This document shows, piece after piece, positions 49,478 to 60,133 of a stretch of DNA of 64,000 nucleotides; the stretch's first letter is position 1, and each line of letters opens with the position of its first letter. Both the position numbers and the translations under genes were made by a program. The notes under the pieces are model-generated. The model saw only the letters and a program-made list of their open reading frames with translations. It was not told where the DNA came from and searched no databases. The stretch lies in assembly GCA_003216195.1 (NCBI GenBank), contig QCJF01000008.1, positions 1 to 64,000 of the forward strand. The letters are read 5' to 3'. Source of the DNA: Pelagibacteraceae bacterium AG-404-P08 (GTDB lineage: Bacteria > Pseudomonadota > Alphaproteobacteria > HIMB59).

Positions 49478-51061
49478 TTAACTATTTATAAAACTAATTG
49501 TTTTTTCAATTTCATTGTAAGGGTCTTCTTTAAATCTTGGTGATGCAAATCTACAAAGCCTTCGAACTTCATTAGAAAATAGTAAATTTTTTGAAAAATT
49601 CAATCCCTTAGAGTCCAATTCTTTATAAATTTCTATAGTAGTTGATTTAAAAAGAGTTTTTTTAATCACTAAGTCACGTATTTCTTTAAATTTTCCTTCA
49701 AATTTTGCAGTAGCAATTAAATCATAGACTCTCTCTCTTTGAGATTGATTTTCAATAAAGAATATAATTAAACCAGCAGAAAATTTTGACTTCAAATCAA
49801 ATTTAAGTTCTAGGTTAGAAGTTTTAGCATTGTTATTTGATTTATTGGCAATTTTTTTAAAATTTAATTTGTTAAAGTGATTAGTTAAAATTTTTTTTAA
49901 ATCTTCATTAGATATATTTAATAGTAAGCTTTTTAAGATTTTTGAACCTTTAAACTGACTATCAATATCACTATTTCTATTAAATTTTTCTAAATACTTT
50001 TCAATTAGCTCCTCTATAGACAAAGGATGTTGAATAAGTTTTTTAAGAGTATCAGACTTGTTTGCTTCTATCATTTGATCAGGATCAAAATTTTTTGGTA
50101 ACAATACAAATTTTATTCCTAGTTCAAAATTTTTGTCTGAAAGTAAATTATTCATTAATCTTATTGTAGCATTCCTGCCAGCAATATCTCCATCTAGGCA
50201 AACTATTATTTCGAATCCTTTTTTTGTTAAATCAATTAATTTTTCATGATTTATAGATGTGCCCAATGGAGCTAAACAATTTGTAAAACCGCTTTGTTCT
50301 AATTTAATAACATCAAAATATCCCTCTACTATGATTATTTTTTTATTATTTTGTTTATTAAGTATTTTTTCATTAAATAATATTTGTTTTTTTTTAAAAA
50401 TTTTTGTTTCAGCTGTATTTATGTACTTAGGTAAACTTTCATCAATTACTCTTCCTCCAAATCCTAGAATTTTATTTTGCATGTTTATTATTGGAACCAT
50501 AATTCTATTTGAAAAAAATAATTTTGAATTTTTATTTTTACTAAATATCCCTGCAGCAATTAAATTATTAATTTCAAAATTATCTAAAAGTTTTTTTTGT
50601 ATATCAAATGAATTAATAGATGAACCTAATTCAAATCTTTGAATTGTTTCCATGTTGAATTTTCTTTTTTTTAATAAATATTCTAAATGTTTTTTTGAAT
50701 TTAATAAATTTTGGTGAAATAAGTCTTTAGTGAATAAATTAACCTCATAAATTATATTGCTTAATTTTGATGATTTATAATTTAATTCGATACCTGCCTT
50801 ATCAGCCAATTCATATAAAGCATCTTTGAAGCTGTATCCTTTGACCTTAATCAAAAAATCAATAACATTTCCATGTTCCCCAGTACTAAAACAATGAAAT
50901 ATTTTCTTTTCTTCATTAACTGAAAAAGAAGGTGTTTTTTCTTTTTTAAAAGGACTTAAGCCAAAATAATTACTGCCTTTTTTCTTTAAAGGTACAGATG
51001 AGTTTATAATCTCAACTATAGATGTTCTGTTTATTACTTCTTTAATATTATCATCGGTCAT
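49478..51061 (-). CDS. dnaG: DNA primase DnaG
   Basis: The 527-residue protein has the N-terminal domain with [20 protein letters not shown], the catalytic core and the TOPRIM domain ([20 protein letters not shown] with [13 protein letters not shown]). It makes RNA primers for replication. The zinc-binding motif is degraded: the usual CPFH reads SPFK (36-39) and HCFGC reads HCFST (56-60), leaving only Cys57. The C-terminal helicase-binding domain is short. It overlaps yqeY by 4 bases and is followed by rpoD after 2 bases. Confidence 0.95.
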   Translation of the reverse strand: MTDDNIKEVINRTSIVEIINSSVPLKKKGSNYFGLSPFKKEKTPSFSVNEEKKIFHCFSTGEHGNVIDFLIKVKGYSFKDALYELADKAGIELNYKSSKLSNIIYEVNLFTKDLFHQNLLNSKKHLEYLLKKRKFNMETIQRFELGSSINSFDIQKKLLDNFEINNLIAAGIFSKNKNSKLFFSNRIMVPIINMQNKILGFGGRVIDESLPKYINTAETKIFKKKQILFNEKILNKQNNKKIIIVEGYFDVIKLEQSGFTNCLAPLGTSINHEKLIDLTKKGFEIIVCLDGDIAGRNATIRLMNNLLSDKNFELGIKFVLLPKNFDPDQMIEANKSDTLKKLIQHPLSIEELIEKYLEKFNRNSDIDSQFKGSKILKSLLLNISNEDLKKILTNHFNKLNFKKIANKSNNNAKTSNLELKFDLKSKFSAGLIIFFIENQSQRERVYDLIATAKFEGKFKEIRDLVIKKTLFKSTTIEIYKELDSKGLNFSKNLLFSNEVRRLCRFASPRFKEDPYNEIEKTISFINS

Positions 51062-51516
51062 TCTTTGAAAATATTTTTGATAACTCTAGAAGCTAAATTC
51101 ATATCAATTTTATTATTATAATTTTGTTTTAAAAAACTCATTATTTTTCCAAAGTCTTTATTTCGTAAATTATTCTCATTTATATGTTGTGATATAATGT
51201 CTATTGTACTTTTCTCATCCATCATACTCGGTAGAAAATCATTGAGATATTCAATGTCAAATTCTAAGTCCTCTACTCTGCCTTGATCCCTAGCTTTTAT
51301 TGCAAAATCTAAAGACTCTTTTTTTTGTTTAAGTTGGGTCTTAACAATTTTTATTACATTTTCGTCAGATAATTTAAGCACGTCTCTCTCTAGATTCTCT
51401 TTAATTAGAAAATTTTTTAACTCAGAATAGACATACCTTGCTATTGAAAGTTTTTTCTTATCTCCGCCTTTTAAAGCACTTTTAACGTCATCAGAAATTT
51501 TTTTTGCCAAACTCAT
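51058..51516 (-). CDS. GatB/YqeY family protein
   Basis: The 152-residue protein matches the YqeY family by its helical pattern IARYVYSELKNFLIKE, LKQKKESLDFAIKARDQGRVEDLEF, IEYLNDFLPSMM and FGKIMSFLKQ. The family resembles the tail of GatB and may act on aminoacyl-tRNA, but its role is not established. It opens the yqeY-dnaG-rpoD operon and is divergent from carA with 43 bases between starts. Confidence 0.9.
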   Translation of the reverse strand: MSLAKKISDDVKSALKGGDKKKLSIARYVYSELKNFLIKENLERDVLKLSDENVIKIVKTQLKQKKESLDFAIKARDQGRVEDLEFDIEYLNDFLPSMMDEKSTIDIISQHINENNLRNKDFGKIMSFLKQNYNNKIDMNLASRVIKNIFKE

Positions 51517-51559
51517 TTGAATTTCCTTTGATATAATATACTAATACACATGATTTAAT

Positions 51560-52699
51560 ATGCCCGTATTAGATAATAAAACTAAACTTAATTATCAAAA
51601 CGGATATTTAATTTATAACAAAAAATATATTTTCAAAGGTAAGTTTCTCTCAAAAGATCAATTTAAGATAGCGGAAATATGCTTCAATACTAGTATGACG
51701 GGGTATCAGGAGATTTTAACAGATCCCTCCTATAAATCTCAGTTTATAAATTTTACATTTCCTTTGATCGGTATTGTTGGATGTAATAATGAAGATTACG
51801 AGTCATGGAAAATACATGCATCTGGCTTAATTTGTAATGAATTATTTGAATTAAGTTCAAATTGGAGAGCGCAAACTAATTTTGGAAATTGGATTTTAAA
51901 TCAAAATTCTTGTGCTTTTTTTGATTTAGACACAAGAGCTGTAACTAAAATTGTGAGAAATTTTGGACCAAAAAATATTATGCTATGCTCAGAGGAATAT
52001 TTTGAGACCAAAGGTATAGAAGAAATTTGTATACAAATAGATAAAAGTCTCTCTTTAGAAGAGAATGATGTAATTAAAGAATTTACATCGGAACTGACTA
52101 TAGAAAAACAAAAAATAGTTAAAAAAAAATACTCTATAGCTTTTTTAAATTTTGGAGCAAAAGATAATATTAAGAAAAACTTATATTCAAGAAACTGTAA
52201 GATAGAAGAATTTGATATGAATTTTAATGCTGAGGATATAATTAATAGAAATTTTGATGGTTTTTTTTTAAGTAATGGCCCTGGTGATCCTAAAAAAGTT
52301 TATGAAAATATAAAAACTGAATTAAATAAATTACTAAACAAAAAAATACCTACTTTTGGTATATGCCTAGGTCATCAAATATTGAGTTTAGCATTTAATG
52401 CATCTACTGCTCGGATGGAAAAGGGTCATCGAGGTGGTAATCACCCAGTAAAAAACTTAGAAAAAAACAAAGTTGAAATTACATCTCAAAATCATGGATT
52501 TGTAGTTTTAGATGAAAATTTTCCATCTAATCTCAAAATAACACATAAATCATTGTTTGACAAAACTATAGATGGCATGAAAGCAAATGATCAACCTTTA
52601 TTTTCTGTTCAATATCATCCAGAGTCTAGCCCAGGACCACATGACAGCAGATATCTTTTCGATGAATTTATAGAATTAATGGAAAAGAATGCCGGCTAG
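51560..52699 (+). CDS. carA: Carbamoyl-phosphate synthase small subunit
   Basis: The 379-residue glutaminase subunit has the CarA N-terminal domain ([29 protein letters not shown]-like [16 protein letters not shown]) and a class I amidotransferase domain with nucleophile [21 protein letters not shown] and [20 protein letters not shown]. It feeds ammonia to CarB for pyrimidine and arginine synthesis. A TATAAT at 51532-51537 may be its -10 box. It overlaps carB by 11 bases. Confidence 0.97.
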   Translation: MPVLDNKTKLNYQNGYLIYNKKYIFKGKFLSKDQFKIAEICFNTSMTGYQEILTDPSYKSQFINFTFPLIGIVGCNNEDYESWKIHASGLICNELFELSSNWRAQTNFGNWILNQNSCAFFDLDTRAVTKIVRNFGPKNIMLCSEEYFETKGIEEICIQIDKSLSLEENDVIKEFTSELTIEKQKIVKKKYSIAFLNFGAKDNIKKNLYSRNCKIEEFDMNFNAEDIINRNFDGFFLSNGPGDPKKVYENIKTELNKLLNKKIPTFGICLGHQILSLAFNASTARMEKGHRGGNHPVKNLEKNKVEITSQNHGFVVLDENFPSNLKITHKSLFDKTIDGMKANDQPLFSVQYHPESSPGPHDSRYLFDEFIELMEKNAG

Positions 52700-55600
52700 A
52701 AAAGATATATCTAAAATATTGGTTATTGGCTCAGGTCCTATCATTATAGGTCAAGCATGTGAATTTGATTACTCAGGTAGTCAAGCATGTAAGGCTCTTA
52801 AAAAAGAGGGTTATGAGGTTGTTTTGATTAACTCTAATCCGGCAACTATAATGACAGACCCAGAATTTGCAGATAAAACTTACATTGAACCTATTGATAA
52901 AGAAATTGTAAAAAAAATAATTGAGAAAGAGAAACCCGATGCAATTTTACCAACAATGGGAGGTCAAACAGCTCTAAACATTATCAGAGAATTGAACAAA
53001 GATAATTATTTTAAAAATAGTTCAATAAAAATCTTAGGTGCAAGTCCAAAGTCTATTGATGTAGCTGAAGATAGGAAATTATTTGCCGAAGCGATGTCTG
53101 AAATTGGACTCGAAACACCATTTAGCATAATAGTTGATGACAATTCTGACCTTAATAAAATAGCCAACGAAGTCAGTTTTCCATTAATTTTAAGACCTTT
53201 TTATACTTTAGGAGGCACTGGTGGGGGAATTGTATACGACAAAGATGAATTTATCCCAAAGGTCAAAAATGCTATCGATTTGAGCCCTGTATCTAAAACT
53301 CTTGTTGAAGAATCTTTGATTGGATGGAAAGAATTTGAGTTTGAAGTAGTCAGAGACAATTTAGATAACTCAATTATAGTTTGCTCAATAGAAAATTTAG
53401 ATCCTATGGGAGTACATACAGGGGATAGTATTACAATAGCTCCAGCACTTACGTTAACTGATAAAGAATATCAAAAATTAAGAAATCATAGTATTGCCAT
53501 TCTAAGAAAAATAGGCGTAGAGACTGGTGGTTCAAATGTTCAATTTGCAGTAAATCCAGAAAACGGAAGGATTTTAATTATTGAAATGAATCCTCGAGTA
53601 AGTAGATCATCTGCTTTGGCATCTAAAGCTACAGGTTTTCCTATAGCTAAGATAGCAGCACTTTTAGCAGTTGGTTACACTTTAGATGAATTAGACAATG
53701 ATATTACTAAAGTAACTCCAGCAAGTTTTGAACCTGTTATAGACTATATTGTAACCAAAATTCCGAAATTTAATTTTGAAAAATTCCAAGGAACTCCTAG
53801 TGAGTTAAATACAGCTATGAAATCTGTTGGTGAAATAATGTCTATAGGTAGAACTTTTAAAGAGTCTCTCTTAAAAGCCTTCTACTCGATTGAGTCAGAT
53901 AACTTTGGATTAGATATAAGCCATGAATTACTAAATATAAAAGATGAGAATTTAAAAAATTTACTTACAAAGCAAAGACCTGATAGATTATTAATAATTG
54001 CAGAAGCGTTAAGACGTAAAATAGCTTTAACTGAAATTAGTGAATTAACACATATAGATCTATTTTTTTTAAGAGAAATAAATGAGATAATAAAAATTGA
54101 ACAACAGTTAGTAAAGTCAGGTAGTAGTTTAGAAAAAAATTTATTTATTTCTGCAAAAAAAATTGGGTTTTCTAATCATCATATAAGCAATTTAACAAAA
54201 ATTAATATTAATGAAATTTATGAACTTCAGGAAAAAAATAACTTAAAAACGGTATTTAAAAGAGTAGACACATGTGGAAATGAATTTGACTCTTCTACTG
54301 CTTATCTTTATTCAACATTTACCTCTGAAATAAATGAGTTTAGTTGTGAGTCTAGACCAACGAATAAGAAAAAGATAATTATTCTTGGCTCTGGTCCCAA
54401 TAGAATAGGTCAGGGTATAGAATTTGATTATTGTTGTGTTCAAGCTGTAAAATCTTTTCAGAAACTTGGTTATGAAACAATTATGATTAACTGTAATCCT
54501 GAGACAGTTTCAACTGATTATGATACATCAGATAAGCTATATTTTGAGCCTTTGGACTTTGAATATGTCAAAAATATAATTGATAAAGAAAACGAGAAGG
54601 GTGTTGTTGAGGGTGTTATTGTCCAATTTGGTGGACAGACACCTTTGAGAATAGCTAATAAACTCAAGGAATATGGATATAAGATATTGGGCACATCTTT
54701 CGAAGCGATTGACATATCTGAAGACAGAGAGAGATTTCAAAAATTAATTCAAAAGGTAGGTTTAAAGCAACCAAAGAGTGATATCTCTTTAGGGACAAAA
54801 GAACTAGTTGCTAAGTCCTCCAAACTAAAGTTTCCAATTTTATTGAGGCCCTCATATGTCCTTGGAGGAAGAATGATGGAAAAAATGGCAAATATAGACG
54901 ATGTGCAAGATTATATTGATCAAAACTATTGGGCATTAGAAAATAATGTGATTCTGATCGATGAGTTTCTTCAAAATGCAAAAGAGGTAGATGTTGATGT
55001 ATTAAGAGATAATCAGGGTAATACTATGATAGCTGGAATTATGGAGCATATTGAAGAGGCTGGTATTCATTCAGGTGATAGTGCATGTAGCATACCCCCA
55101 TTTTCTCTTAGTGATAAGATCATATCAGATATTAAAAAATTTAGCATATCTCTTGTAAGTGAATTAAAAACTCTAGGTTTAATGAATATCCAATATGCGA
55201 TTAAAGATGAGGAAATTTTTATACTTGAGGCAAACCCAAGAGCTAGTAGAACGATTCCTTTTCTGGCTAAAGCAATAGGAATACCATTCATTAAAATTGC
55301 AGCTGAATTAATCGTAGGTAAAGCTCTAACTAAAGAGCATCAGAATTTTGATAATAGTACTTTACCTTACTTTGCAATCAAGGAAGCTGTATTTCCATTC
55401 AATAAATTTCCGAACACCGATGTTATACTTGGCCCAGAGATGAAAAGCACTGGTGAGGTTATGGGTATAGATGAAGATTTTTATTTGGCTTATTTCAAAA
55501 GTCAAATTGGTGCAGGACAGAAACTTAATGATTTAAAAAATATATTCATCTCAGTTAAAAATGAAGATAAGCAAAGTATATCTGAGATAGCTAAATCTTT

Positions 55601-55931
55601 TACAGAAAATGGTTATAATTTATATACAACAAAAGGAACTCACGACTTTTTGTTGAAAGAAGGAATTTCTTCAAATTTGGTTAATAAAGTGGCTGAAGGA
55701 TCTCCACATGTGGTAGAATATATTAAGCAAAATAAAATTGATTTGGTTATAAATACCACTGAAAAAAAACAGGCAATAATTGACAGCTTTACTATAAGAA
55801 GAACATCAGTAGATCTAAATGTTCCATATTACACTAACCTAAGAAGTGCAAAAATACTTATTAAATCACTGATTACATTGAAAAATAAGCCTATTTCCGT
55901 AAAACCTATACAAATTCATCACTCTTTTTAG
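52689..55931 (+). CDS. carB: Carbamoyl-phosphate synthase large subunit
   Basis: The 1080-residue protein is complete: duplicated ATP-grasp halves beginning [21 protein letters not shown] and [20 protein letters not shown], motifs [16 protein letters not shown] and [36 protein letters not shown] and [20 protein letters not shown], and a C-terminal MGS-like allosteric domain (about 935-1080). It makes carbamoyl phosphate from bicarbonate, ammonia and two ATP. It forms an overlapping carAB operon. Confidence 0.98.
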   Translation: MPARKDISKILVIGSGPIIIGQACEFDYSGSQACKALKKEGYEVVLINSNPATIMTDPEFADKTYIEPIDKEIVKKIIEKEKPDAILPTMGGQTALNIIRELNKDNYFKNSSIKILGASPKSIDVAEDRKLFAEAMSEIGLETPFSIIVDDNSDLNKIANEVSFPLILRPFYTLGGTGGGIVYDKDEFIPKVKNAIDLSPVSKTLVEESLIGWKEFEFEVVRDNLDNSIIVCSIENLDPMGVHTGDSITIAPALTLTDKEYQKLRNHSIAILRKIGVETGGSNVQFAVNPENGRILIIEMNPRVSRSSALASKATGFPIAKIAALLAVGYTLDELDNDITKVTPASFEPVIDYIVTKIPKFNFEKFQGTPSELNTAMKSVGEIMSIGRTFKESLLKAFYSIESDNFGLDISHELLNIKDENLKNLLTKQRPDRLLIIAEALRRKIALTEISELTHIDLFFLREINEIIKIEQQLVKSGSSLEKNLFISAKKIGFSNHHISNLTKININEIYELQEKNNLKTVFKRVDTCGNEFDSSTAYLYSTFTSEINEFSCESRPTNKKKIIILGSGPNRIGQGIEFDYCCVQAVKSFQKLGYETIMINCNPETVSTDYDTSDKLYFEPLDFEYVKNIIDKENEKGVVEGVIVQFGGQTPLRIANKLKEYGYKILGTSFEAIDISEDRERFQKLIQKVGLKQPKSDISLGTKELVAKSSKLKFPILLRPSYVLGGRMMEKMANIDDVQDYIDQNYWALENNVILIDEFLQNAKEVDVDVLRDNQGNTMIAGIMEHIEEAGIHSGDSACSIPPFSLSDKIISDIKKFSISLVSELKTLGLMNIQYAIKDEEIFILEANPRASRTIPFLAKAIGIPFIKIAAELIVGKALTKEHQNFDNSTLPYFAIKEAVFPFNKFPNTDVILGPEMKSTGEVMGIDEDFYLAYFKSQIGAGQKLNDLKNIFISVKNEDKQSISEIAKSFTENGYNLYTTKGTHDFLLKEGISSNLVNKVAEGSPHVVEYIKQNKIDLVINTTEKKQAIIDSFTIRRTSVDLNVPYYTNLRSAKILIKSLITLKNKPISVKPIQIHHSF

Positions 55932-56000
55932 TAAAAAAATTCATTTGTAATAACACATAAAATTCAATATTTTCTACAACTTAATAAAAATACTAACAAA

Positions 56001-56474
56001 ATGGAAAAAATACCAATGACTGAAGAGGGGCAAAAAAAACTCCTCAATGAACTAAAACATCTAAAAACGGTTGAAAGGCCAATTATTATTAAGGCCATAG
56101 CTGATGCTAGAAGTAATGGTGATCTTTCTGAGAACGCTGAATATCATGCAGCTAGAGAAAAACAAAGCTTCATTGAAGGTAGAGTAGCTGAGATAGAGAG
56201 TATTATTGCTCAAGCAGAACTAATAGATGTATCTAAACTATCAGGAACAGTTGTAAAATTTGGAGCTACTGTTTCGATTATAAACTTAGATAATGATAAA
56301 GAGTCTAAGTATCAGTTAGTTGGAGAGGTGGAAGCTGACATTGAGCAAAAAAAAATATCTGTAACTAGTCCTATTGCAAGAGCTTTAATTGGAAAGAAAA
56401 AGGGTGATTACATAGAAGTGTCGACACCAAAAGGGATAACTTCATACGAAATTAAGTCAGTAAGATTTAAATAA
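56001..56474 (+). CDS. greA: Transcription elongation factor GreA
   Basis: The 157-residue protein has the GreA coiled-coil hairpin (PMTEEGQKKLLNELKHLKTV, then GDLSENAEYHAAREKQSF with the acidic tip) and the FKBP-like C-terminal domain with VTSPIARALIGKKKGD. It rescues backtracked RNA polymerase by stimulating transcript cleavage. The conserved Asp and Glu of the tip are present. It follows carB by 69 bases, so it may have its own promoter. Confidence 0.97.
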   Translation: MEKIPMTEEGQKKLLNELKHLKTVERPIIIKAIADARSNGDLSENAEYHAAREKQSFIEGRVAEIESIIAQAELIDVSKLSGTVVKFGATVSIINLDNDKESKYQLVGEVEADIEQKKISVTSPIARALIGKKKGDYIEVSTPKGITSYEIKSVRFK

Positions 56475-56480
56475 TAAAAT

Positions 56481-57422
56481 TTGAATACATACAAAGTAAT
56501 TACCATCAGTGAGGGTGCTGCTGGTATGAGAAGTCAAATAGAAGGGTTAGCTAGTTTAATATCTGACTCTTATGAAAATTTTGATTTAAAACTCAAATCT
56601 ATTTTCAAAAATTTACCTATTGAGTTGATACCTACAAGCAGTTTTGCATATAGTAATTTATCTTTATTAAAGATTGAAAAAAATACAATTCTTATCAGTT
56701 GTGGTAAAAAAAGTGTCAAAGCATCTGTCTATTTGAAAAGAAAATTTAATGATTTAATTTTTAATATACACATACAAGACCCAAAAGTAAATTATAAGCT
56801 TTTTGATCTTATTATTTGCCCAGAACATGATAATTTAAATTTTGATAATTGTATTTCAACTTTATTAGCCATACATAATATTAAATTCAAAAAAAATATT
56901 AAAAATAAAAATACAATAAATTTTATTATTGGTGGTCCAAATAAATATTTTAAATTTCAACAGCAAACACAAGAAAAAATTTTGAATGAAATTAAATTTT
57001 TAAGTAATGAGTTCAAAGTTAATGTTATACCATCACGAAGAACACCAAAAGGGCTCATAAAAGAATTATCAAAAATTGATCATGAAAATGTTATTATCTT
57101 CAATGATTTATTTAATCCAAAGAAGTATGGTGAACTTCTATCCGAGGGTAATATACAAGTTGTAACTTGGGACTCAATATCCATGATATCTGAAGCTATA
57201 TCCTCTGAAGCTGGAACTTTTTTATTTAAGTTTGAAGAAAAATTTTGCCCAAAAAGATATCTTAAGTTTTTTGATAAAATTACAGAACTTAACTTCGCAC
57301 AAATTTATAATCAAAATTTAAAACCTTATGAAATCTCTATTGAGGAGTATAACAAAAATCTTAAAACTAAGATCTTGAATAAGATACAATCTAATTTAAG
57401 GTTCAGATCTAGTAATGCTTAA
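56481..57422 (+). CDS. ELM1/DUF1022-family protein (mitochondrial fission ELM1-like)
   Basis: The 313-residue protein starts with TTG (MNTYKVITISEGAAGMRSQIEGLA); the GxxGMxxQ pattern just after the start is typical of the ELM1-like family and supports this start. Later blocks FIIGGPNKYFKF, NVIPSRRTPKGLIKEL and VTWDSISMISEAISSEAGT resemble a GT-B glycosyltransferase-like C-domain, as in the family. Bacterial function is unknown; the plant homologue acts in mitochondrial fission. It lies 6 bases after greA and overlaps the oxygenase gene by 8 bases. Confidence 0.8.
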   Translation: MNTYKVITISEGAAGMRSQIEGLASLISDSYENFDLKLKSIFKNLPIELIPTSSFAYSNLSLLKIEKNTILISCGKKSVKASVYLKRKFNDLIFNIHIQDPKVNYKLFDLIICPEHDNLNFDNCISTLLAIHNIKFKKNIKNKNTINFIIGGPNKYFKFQQQTQEKILNEIKFLSNEFKVNVIPSRRTPKGLIKELSKIDHENVIIFNDLFNPKKYGELLSEGNIQVVTWDSISMISEAISSEAGTFLFKFEEKFCPKRYLKFFDKITELNFAQIYNQNLKPYEISIEEYNKNLKTKILNKIQSNLRFRSSNA

Positions 57423-58041
57423 GGAATCAATACTAAATCGTTGTAAAACATATTCAGACCCTTTCCCTCATTGGGAGCTAGAGTCCCCTTTTACAGAAGG
57501 GCTTATAAAAGAACTTAATGATCTAGATATATCTGATGCACCTCGATCATTTGACGGTACAAGAGCTGCTGACGCTGGTGGAGATGGAATAGATGGTAAG
57601 CTTAGAGTATTTTTAGAAAGTGATAATTCTAAAAACTTAACTAATGGTATGGGGTTAATTGATGATTTAAGGGATAAGGATGTAATTGAGTCAATACAAG
57701 ATAAAATAAAAAAAAATTTATCAAATAGTTATATTAGAATTGAGTATATATCTGATCGTAAAGGTTTTTGGCTAAAGCCACATTTGGATATCAAAGAAAA
57801 ACTTATGACAATGATGCTATTTATTAATACCTATGATGAGTCAGAAAAACTTGGAACAGATTTTTATGATACTGATATGAAACTTGTTAAGACAGTTCCA
57901 TATAAACATAATACCGGTTATTTTTTTGCCTCTGGCAATGATACTTGGCATGGACTTGAAAAAAAAGAAATTAAGGTTGAGAGAAGATGCATGCAAATAA
58001 ATTATGTAACCTTCCCCACTAGCTGGCCAATAGATGGCTGA
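57415..58041 (+). CDS. 2-oxoglutarate/Fe(II)-dependent oxygenase family protein
   Basis: The 208-residue protein has the double-stranded beta-helix iron site: His123-x-Asp125 in KPHLDIKEKLMTMMLFIN, distal His179 in GNDTWHGLEKKEIKVERR and Arg190/191 for 2-oxoglutarate. LGTDFYD and NTGYFFASG between them fit this prolyl-hydroxylase-like class. The substrate is unknown; sugar, protein side chain or lipid are possible. Overlaps at both ends (ELM1 8 bases, trxB 8 bases) show it is cotranscribed with these genes. Confidence 0.8.
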   Translation: MLKESILNRCKTYSDPFPHWELESPFTEGLIKELNDLDISDAPRSFDGTRAADAGGDGIDGKLRVFLESDNSKNLTNGMGLIDDLRDKDVIESIQDKIKKNLSNSYIRIEYISDRKGFWLKPHLDIKEKLMTMMLFINTYDESEKLGTDFYDTDMKLVKTVPYKHNTGYFFASGNDTWHGLEKKEIKVERRCMQINYVTFPTSWPIDG

Positions 58042-58954
58042 TATTAAAAATGTTATTATTATAGGTTCTGGACCTGCTGGATATACTGCTGCAATATATG
58101 CTGCTAGGGCTAATTTAAAGCCTATTTTAGTGAGTGGTTTTCAGCCTGGTGGTCAACTCACCATAACCACTGATGTAGAAAACTATCCGGGGTACGAAGA
58201 TCCTATCCAAGGACCATGGTTAATGGAACAAATGCAAAAGCAAGCTGCACACGTAGGTACAGAAATAATTAATTCACAAGTAACTGAAGTTTTTTTAAAC
58301 GAAAAAATTAAAAAATTAAATTTAGATAATGGTACAACTTTAAATTCCAAAACAGTGATAATAAGTACAGGGGCACAAGCAAGATGGCTTGGTTTAAAAA
58401 ATGAGGCTAAATTTCAAGGTCATGGACTATCTGCTTGTGCAACTTGCGATGGTTTTTTCTTTAAAGATAAGGAGGTTGCTGTAATTGGTGGAGGAAATAG
58501 TGCAGCTGAGGAAGCATTATTTTTGACTAAGTTTGCAACAAAAGTTTATCTTGTTCACAGAAGGGATAAACTAAGAGCTGAAAAAATATTACAAGATCGG
58601 TTAAAACAAAATTCTAAAATAGATTTTATTTGGAATAGTGAAGTAACTAGGTTTAATGGCAATGATGATTTAGAGTCAATAGACTTATTGAATAAACAAG
58701 ACAATAAAATATCAAATCTCAAAATAGATGGTGTATTTATTGCAATTGGGCACGATCCAGCAACAGAATTGTTTAAAGGTCAACTAAAAATGGATGAAAG
58801 TGGATACATTATCACAGATCCAGATAGTACAAAAACATCGATTGAAGGAGTATTTGCTGCAGGAGATGTCAAAGATAAGATTTATAGACAGGCTGTTACG
58901 GCTGCTGGGATGGGATGTATGGCAGCTTTAGAAGTTGAGAAGTATTTAGATTAA
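58034..58954 (+). CDS. trxB: Thioredoxin reductase
   Basis: The 306-residue flavoprotein has the FAD motif IIGSGPAGYTAAIYAARA, redox site SACATCDGFFF, NADPH motif VIGGGNSAAEEALFL and the C-terminal FAD motif EGVFAAGDVKDKIYRQ. It reduces thioredoxin with NADPH. It overlaps the 2OG-oxygenase gene by 8 bases and converges on rpmJ, with 2 bases between the stops. Confidence 0.97.
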   Translation: MADIKNVIIIGSGPAGYTAAIYAARANLKPILVSGFQPGGQLTITTDVENYPGYEDPIQGPWLMEQMQKQAAHVGTEIINSQVTEVFLNEKIKKLNLDNGTTLNSKTVIISTGAQARWLGLKNEAKFQGHGLSACATCDGFFFKDKEVAVIGGGNSAAEEALFLTKFATKVYLVHRRDKLRAEKILQDRLKQNSKIDFIWNSEVTRFNGNDDLESIDLLNKQDNKISNLKIDGVFIAIGHDPATELFKGQLKMDESGYIITDPDSTKTSIEGVFAAGDVKDKIYRQAVTAAGMGCMAALEVEKYLD

Positions 58955-58956
58955 CT

Positions 58957-59082
58957 TTAGCCTTGTCTGGCTTTCATTCTTGGGTTGGTTTTATTGATTA
59001 CATATAACCTACCCTTTCTTCTAACCAGTTGATTATTCTTATCTCTGGTTTTAGCTGTTTTAAGAGAACTTTTAATTTTCAT
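58957..59082 (-). CDS. rpmJ: 50S ribosomal protein L36, cysteine-free (YkgO-type)
   Basis: Reading the complement from the ATG at 59082 gives 41 residues starting [20 protein letters not shown], then [20 protein letters not shown] and a final Gly. This is L36, with the usual [21 protein letters not shown] end. The four zinc ligands (CxxC...C....H) of standard L36 are missing, so this is the zinc-independent C-minus form. It is too short for ordinary gene calling. It lies between trxB and sufE on the opposite strand. Confidence 0.95.
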   Translation of the reverse strand: MKIKSSLKTAKTRDKNNQLVRRKGRLYVINKTNPRMKARQG

Positions 59083-59121
59083 AATTTAATGTATTAGTTA
59101 ATAATAATAAGGCAGAAATTT

Positions 59122-59538
59122 ATGTTAATTAATGAAAAAATCAACAAAATTAAGGAAGATTTCTCATTTTTTGATAATTGGGAGGATAAATATCAATACC
59201 TTATAGATTTAGGAAAAAAACTTCCTGATCTTGAGGATATCTACAAAACTGAGGAATATCGCGTTCAAGGATGTACATCAAATCTATGGATGGTACCTAA
59301 AATTAATGATGGAAAAATTAAACTTTCAGGATCAAGTGACTCTGTAATTGTAAAAGGTTTGTTTTATTTAGTTTATTTTGCTTATAACAATGAAACTCCT
59401 GAAACAATTATAGACAACCCCTTATCTTTTTTTGAAGAAATTGGTCTTTCTAATCATCTAGGTCAATCAAGATCTAATGGCCTTAACTCGCTAAGAAAAA
59501 AAATAACATCAATAGCGACAGAATTATCAAATAAATAA
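59122..59538 (+). CDS. sufE: Cysteine desulfuration protein SufE
   Basis: The 138-residue protein has the SufE pattern YRVQGCTSNLWMVPK with Cys51, the persulfide acceptor, in the same place as E. coli SufE, plus the GLFYLVYFAYNNETPE and LSNHLGQSRSNGL segments. It accepts sulfur from the cysteine desulfurase SufS for Fe-S assembly. sufBCDS are not in the window. Confidence 0.95.
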   Translation: MLINEKINKIKEDFSFFDNWEDKYQYLIDLGKKLPDLEDIYKTEEYRVQGCTSNLWMVPKINDGKIKLSGSSDSVIVKGLFYLVYFAYNNETPETIIDNPLSFFEEIGLSNHLGQSRSNGLNSLRKKITSIATELSNK

Positions 59539-59573
59539 ATTTTAATGATTGTAAACTATGCTAACTTGATCTA

Positions 59574-60131
59574 ATGAGTTTGATTAAATTAATTATTTCA
59601 ATTTCATTTTTACTTTTTTCTAGCAATTTATATTCCAAGGAGGATGTCATCAATTTACAACTTAAAGACGGAATCGTCAAAATAAAGACCTTTGAAGATA
59701 AGGCACCAAAGCATGTTAAACAAATTACTGATTTAGTTGCCAAAGGCAGTTATGATGGGGTAGTTTTTCATAGAGTAATAGATGGTTTTATGGCCCAAAC
59801 AGGAGATGTTCAGTTTGGGAATTCAAATTCAGATACCTATGATCTAAGAAGAGCTGGCACAGGTGGTTCTGGTAATAATATTGAAGCTGAATTTAATGAC
59901 ATGCCTCATAAAAGAGGAACTTTAAGTATGGCACGTGCACAAGATCCTAATAGTGCTGATAGTCAATTTTTTATTTGCTTCGGCGATACTCCACATTTAG
60001 ACGGACAATATACTGTTTGGGGTGAAGTGATCGAAGGAATGGAATTTGTTGATGCAATTAAAAAAGGCGATCCTATAAAAAATGGTCTGGTAGATGACCC
60101 AGATAAAATTATCAAAATGTGGATTGAATAA
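59574..60131 (+). CDS. Periplasmic peptidyl-prolyl cis-trans isomerase (cyclophilin)
   Basis: The 185-residue protein has a signal peptide (about 1-21, before KEDVIN) and a complete cyclophilin domain: GVVFHRVIDGFMAQTGDVQF (catalytic Arg), GTGGSGNNIEAEF, RGTLSMARAQDPNSADSQFF and FGDTPHLDGQYTVWGEVIEG. It assists folding of exported proteins. It converges with the MotB-like gene, 2 bases apart. Confidence 0.93.
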   Translation: MSLIKLIISISFLLFSSNLYSKEDVINLQLKDGIVKIKTFEDKAPKHVKQITDLVAKGSYDGVVFHRVIDGFMAQTGDVQFGNSNSDTYDLRRAGTGGSGNNIEAEFNDMPHKRGTLSMARAQDPNSADSQFFICFGDTPHLDGQYTVWGEVIEGMEFVDAIKKGDPIKNGLVDDPDKIIKMWIE

Positions 60132-60133
60132 GT

